The notes under the pieces are model-generated. The model searched no databases, was not told the DNA's origin, and saw only the letters and a list, made by a program, of their open reading frames with translations. Of a stretch of DNA of 15,117 bases, positions 12,160 to 15,117 are shown one piece after another (within the stretch, counting starts at the first letter, position 1; every line of letters starts with the position of its first letter). Made by a program: the position numbers and the translations under genes. Source of the DNA: JANXQE01 sp035651635 (GTDB lineage: Bacteria > Verrucomicrobiota > Verrucomicrobiia > Limisphaerales > UBA8199). The stretch covers positions 1 to 15,117 of the forward strand of contig DASRFK010000261.1 of assembly GCA_035651635.1 (NCBI GenBank), written 5' to 3'.

Positions 12160-15117
12160 GTGCATATCCGAAACGCTCCCTCCGGCGGCTGGTTTTTGAG
12201 CGCCGCTCTTAGTCACATAAATTTTACCAGCCTTTTCAGCCGGACGACTCAAACCCTTGCCGCACGCTGGTGGGCGGTCTGCGCCCTTTCCCTGGCCAAC
12301 CTCATTTCCCACGCGGCCCTTGCTCCAGGATGGCTCGACGCGGATCTTGGCTCGCCGGCTCTGGCCGGGTCCGCCAGCTATACCAACGGCATTTGGTCGA
12401 TCTCCGCGGGCGGAACCGATATCTGCAGTTCCGATCAACTCCACTTCGCGTGGAAGCCACTTAGCGGCGACGCCGTGATCACTGCCGAGGTTGTCAATGT
12501 AGCCAATGCCCCGCTCGCACAAGCCGGAGTCATGCTCCGTAACGATCTTAGCTTGGATTCGCTGGAAGTCAGCGTGCTCGCCACCACCAATAGCGGCGTC
12601 ACCTTTCAATGGCGCGGAGCGCCCACGGCCGGGTGCAGCTTCCAGGTCGCGGTGGGGTTCCAGAACCAGGGTGTGCCGGTGTGGGTTCGCCTGGTGCGAT
12701 CGGGGAGCAACTTCAGCGGCTATTTCAGCACCAACGGCGTCGATTTCGTGCAGATTGGTTCGACTCAAATCGTGCCGTTGAATCTCGTGGCGTTGGGCGG
12801 TTTGGCCGTTTCCGCCGGCACTAGTTCCACACTCGCGCTCGCAACCATATCCAACGTAAGCATTCCTCAGCCGGTGTTCGGCGCCTATCGGGAATTATGG
12901 ACCGGACTCAACTCAAGCGTGGGAAACAATTTAGCCGCCTTGACCAACACGACCTACAACCCGAGCTGGCCGAACAATCCGAATCCAAACTATACCAGCG
13001 TCTACACCGCTCTTGAAACCGAAACCAACACGGGCTTGAGCTATTACGGCCAGCGCTTGCGGGCTTTTATTGTTCCACCGCTTTCCGGCTCATATACCTT
13101 CTGGATCGCCAGTGACGATACTTCGCAATTGCGGTTGAGCACGGATGAAACGCCCGCCAACGGGACACCCATCGCCGCAGTAAACACCTTCACTGCGGCT
13201 CGCCAATGGAATAAAGAGACTAACCAGCAATCCGCCGCGATCCAGTTGCAAGCTGGTGGCCGGTACTATTTGGAAGCTTTGATGCAGCAGGGCACCGGCA
13301 ATGATAATCTGTCCGTTCGGTGGCAGTTGCCCAACGGAACGAATGAGGAGCCCATTTCTGCCGTGAGCCCCGCCGGCACCTGGCTGATCCCCTTTAATGG
13401 CATAGATGGCCTTCCTGGAATTTACCAGCAGCCCACCAATCTGACTGTCTCGGATGGCCTGGACGCCCGTTTTGGCGTCCTGCTCACCAACGGAGCTCCG
13501 GTCACTTATCAGTGGTTGCGGAATGGCGCGCCAATTGCCTCCGCCACGAACCCGGTTTACATCCTCAGTCACTCCAATCCGACCAACGACAACAATGCAC
13601 TCTTCAACTGCCTTGTTTCGAATTCCTTTGGTGGCGTCACCAGCGTTCTGGCGCAGCTCACCGTAATCGCCGACATCACGCCGCCGGCGGTTACTCGGGT
13701 GAGTTACCAGAACCTCACCAACGTTTTACTAGTCTTCTCCGAGCCGCTTGAACTCGCCACCGCGGCTGACTCCGGGAACTACGTTTTCACAAATGGTCTG
13801 CCGGTTCTCAATGCCTCACTCAATCCAGATAATCAAAGCGTCACTCTGACGACTGCCCCGCTCACCTCGGGCAGCAACTACGTCCTGGTTCTCAATGGAA
13901 TCCGGGACCGTGCGACGACGCCGAATACTATTCCCAAAAACACGATCGTCTCTTTTTTCGCGGGGCCATATACGCCCGCAGGGATTGGCAGCCCCACGCC
14001 TGCCGGCACCATCATTGGGACCGGCAACGGTTATGACATCGGGGGAGGCGGCAGACTCATTGGCGGCGGGGCGGACCAGTTCCAATTCGCATGGCAACCG
14101 GCCAACGGCGACTTCGATATTGCCATACGGCTTAACGCGATGACGCAAACCGATCCGTTTGCCCAGGCTGGTCTTATGGCCCGAGAGGATCTCACCACGG
14201 GGGGGCGATTCGCCGCCGTGCTGGCCACGCCTAGCATGAATGGTTGCTATTTTGATTACCGCTCGACCGCTGGGGCAGGCACCAGCAACAGCGGCAACCT
14301 GCGCGTCAACTACCCTTGGATGTGGCTGCGCCTGCAGCGGTTGGGCGCTCAGTTCACCGGCTTCGGCAGTTACGATGGAAACACCTGGCAACAACTGGGC
14401 ACAGTCTCTCTGGCCCTGACCAATCCCATCTATTTTGGCATGGCCGTCTGCAGCCACGTCACCACTCAGGATGCTTTAGTCCAGTTTCGCGATATCCACA
14501 CAGTCACCGGCGCTGTTTCTGGCGCTCTAAGCTTTCCCCTGGAGCCGTTGGGCCCGTCCAGCCGCAAAACGCCGATTGCTATTACCGAGATCATGTATAA
14601 ACCGGCCGCGCGCGCCGACACCAACAATCTCGAATTCATCGAGTTGTACAATTCCAACCCTTTCTTCCAAGACATCAGCGGCTATCGTCTGGTCGCCAAT
14701 AATCTCGCGTACACTTTCCCGCCCAACACGGTTCTGGCCGGCGGCGCCTTTCTGGTCGTCGCCGCTTCCCCACAAAGCATCCAAAACGTTTACGGCATCA
14801 GCAACGTCATGGGCCCGTATACCGGCAGCCTCAAAAAAGCCGATACGCTTCAATTGCTCGATGAAGTGGGTAACGTGCTGCTGACGGTGCCCTACTCGAA
14901 CCTGCCGCCCTGGCCCGCGGCAGCCGATGGCCTGGGTCATTCCCTGGTCCTTAACAGCCCCACCTACGGCGAAGGTGATCCACGGGCCTGGGACATCAGC
15001 GACGTCGTTGGCGGTTCACCCGGCCAAATGGAAGCGTACCGCGCCAGTCCTCTGCGAAATGTAGTCATCAACGAGTTCCTGGCCCATACCGACCCGCCCG
15101 AATACGATTACATCGAG
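12160..15117 (+). CDS. Giant secreted PA14 / Ig-like / lamin-tail-domain protein (3' end outside window)
   Basis: Open from the in-frame stop TAA at 12121 to the window edge, so at least 986 codons. The GTG at 12160 is the first start codon; TTG at 12196 is an alternative. Both keep the signal peptide ARWWAVCALSLANLISHAALA (shown to A54; cut near A55). Domains in order: a concanavalin-like DUF1349-type domain (~58-236); PA14 (~239-410, with LRAFIVPPLSGSYTFWIASD, a sugar-binding or adhesion fold); an Ig-like domain (~421-504, YQWLRNGAPI); an SbsA/Big_5-type Ig domain (~507-590, FSEPLELATAADSGNYVF); a second DUF1349-type domain (~624-777); a lamin-tail domain (~805-934, ITEIMYKP...EFIELYNS); and the start of a second one (~968 on, VVINEFLAH). 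Such proteins in Verrucomicrobia often continue into a CotH-kinase-like domain, which cannot be checked here. A cell-surface or secreted role is inferred. No Shine-Dalgarno is visible. Confidence 0.85.
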   Translation, partial: MHIRNAPSGGWFLSAALSHINFTSLFSRTTQTLAARWWAVCALSLANLISHAALAPGWLDADLGSPALAGSASYTNGIWSISAGGTDICSSDQLHFAWKPLSGDAVITAEVVNVANAPLAQAGVMLRNDLSLDSLEVSVLATTNSGVTFQWRGAPTAGCSFQVAVGFQNQGVPVWVRLVRSGSNFSGYFSTNGVDFVQIGSTQIVPLNLVALGGLAVSAGTSSTLALATISNVSIPQPVFGAYRELWTGLNSSVGNNLAALTNTTYNPSWPNNPNPNYTSVYTALETETNTGLSYYGQRLRAFIVPPLSGSYTFWIASDDTSQLRLSTDETPANGTPIAAVNTFTAARQWNKETNQQSAAIQLQAGGRYYLEALMQQGTGNDNLSVRWQLPNGTNEEPISAVSPAGTWLIPFNGIDGLPGIYQQPTNLTVSDGLDARFGVLLTNGAPVTYQWLRNGAPIASATNPVYILSHSNPTNDNNALFNCLVSNSFGGVTSVLAQLTVIADITPPAVTRVSYQNLTNVLLVFSEPLELATAADSGNYVFTNGLPVLNASLNPDNQSVTLTTAPLTSGSNYVLVLNGIRDRATTPNTIPKNTIVSFFAGPYTPAGIGSPTPAGTIIGTGNGYDIGGGGRLIGGGADQFQFAWQPANGDFDIAIRLNAMTQTDPFAQAGLMAREDLTTGGRFAAVLATPSMNGCYFDYRSTAGAGTSNSGNLRVNYPWMWLRLQRLGAQFTGFGSYDGNTWQQLGTVSLALTNPIYFGMAVCSHVTTQDALVQFRDIHTVTGAVSGALSFPLEPLGPSSRKTPIAITEIMYKPAARADTNNLEFIELYNSNPFFQDISGYRLVANNLAYTFPPNTVLAGGAFLVVAASPQSIQNVYGISNVMGPYTGSLKKADTLQLLDEVGNVLLTVPYSNLPPWPAAADGLGHSLVLNSPTYGEGDPRAWDISDVVGGSPGQMEAYRASPLRNVVINEFLAHTDPPEYDYIE

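Noticed and set aside
1..15117. CRISPR array, tRNA or rRNA genes, complete transposase
   Set aside because: No regularly spaced direct repeats, no tRNA- or rRNA-like sequence and no transposase reading frame were found.

Overview
The window looks like a chromosome segment of a Verrucomicrobium, probably close to Pedosphaera/Limisphaerales. No rRNA or housekeeping marker is present, so this rests on style: a stand-alone prepilin with a CPSGG...C tail, a very large secreted protein combining PA14, Ig-like and lamin-tail domains, a propeller/heme protein of the planctomycete-verrucomicrobial 'HZS-alpha' type, and many palindromic GC-rich interspersed repeats. No tRNA, rRNA, CRISPR array, prophage or complete insertion sequence was seen.

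Layout. Bases 1-1574 are mostly non-coding. They hold a cluster of GC-rich hairpins (185-315), one small conserved-looking ORF (526-714), and three palindromic elements placed end to end (1126-~1495) that share TTA junctions. From 1575 to 6070 come an ICMT-type membrane methyltransferase (minus), an orphan 74-aa ORF (plus), a large polytopic LTA-synthase-like sulfatase-fold enzyme (minus), and a prepilin (minus) with a textbook intrinsic terminator. A secreted two-lobed retropepsin-like protease (plus, 6282-7313) converges with a secreted right-handed beta-helix protein (minus, 7344-8681). Bases 8703-9356 carry no clear gene but contain a 32-bp-arm inverted repeat and a run of hairpins ending in a plus-strand terminator. 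Next are the secreted single-heme propeller protein (9357-11798), a fourth palindromic element in inverted orientation (11883-12003), and the start of the giant multidomain secreted protein (12160 to the window end, cut off).

Most of the genes are exported or membrane-bound: methyltransferase, polytopic phosphotransferase-like enzyme, pilin, protease, beta-helix, heme protein and adhesin-like giant. They read as single transcription units with their own promoters or terminators, not one operon, so a shared pathway is not shown. The common theme is the cell envelope and outside surface.

The most notable non-genic signals are (i) the four MITE-like elements, two of exactly 121 bp, with GAG-starting terminal inverted repeats and matching 3-bp TTA or TAA flanks, which suggest mobilisation by an IS5-family (IS1031-type) transposase; and (ii) the structured stretch 8911-9209, which ends in a plus-strand intrinsic terminator although no convincing plus-strand gene precedes it, a candidate structured RNA or attenuator.
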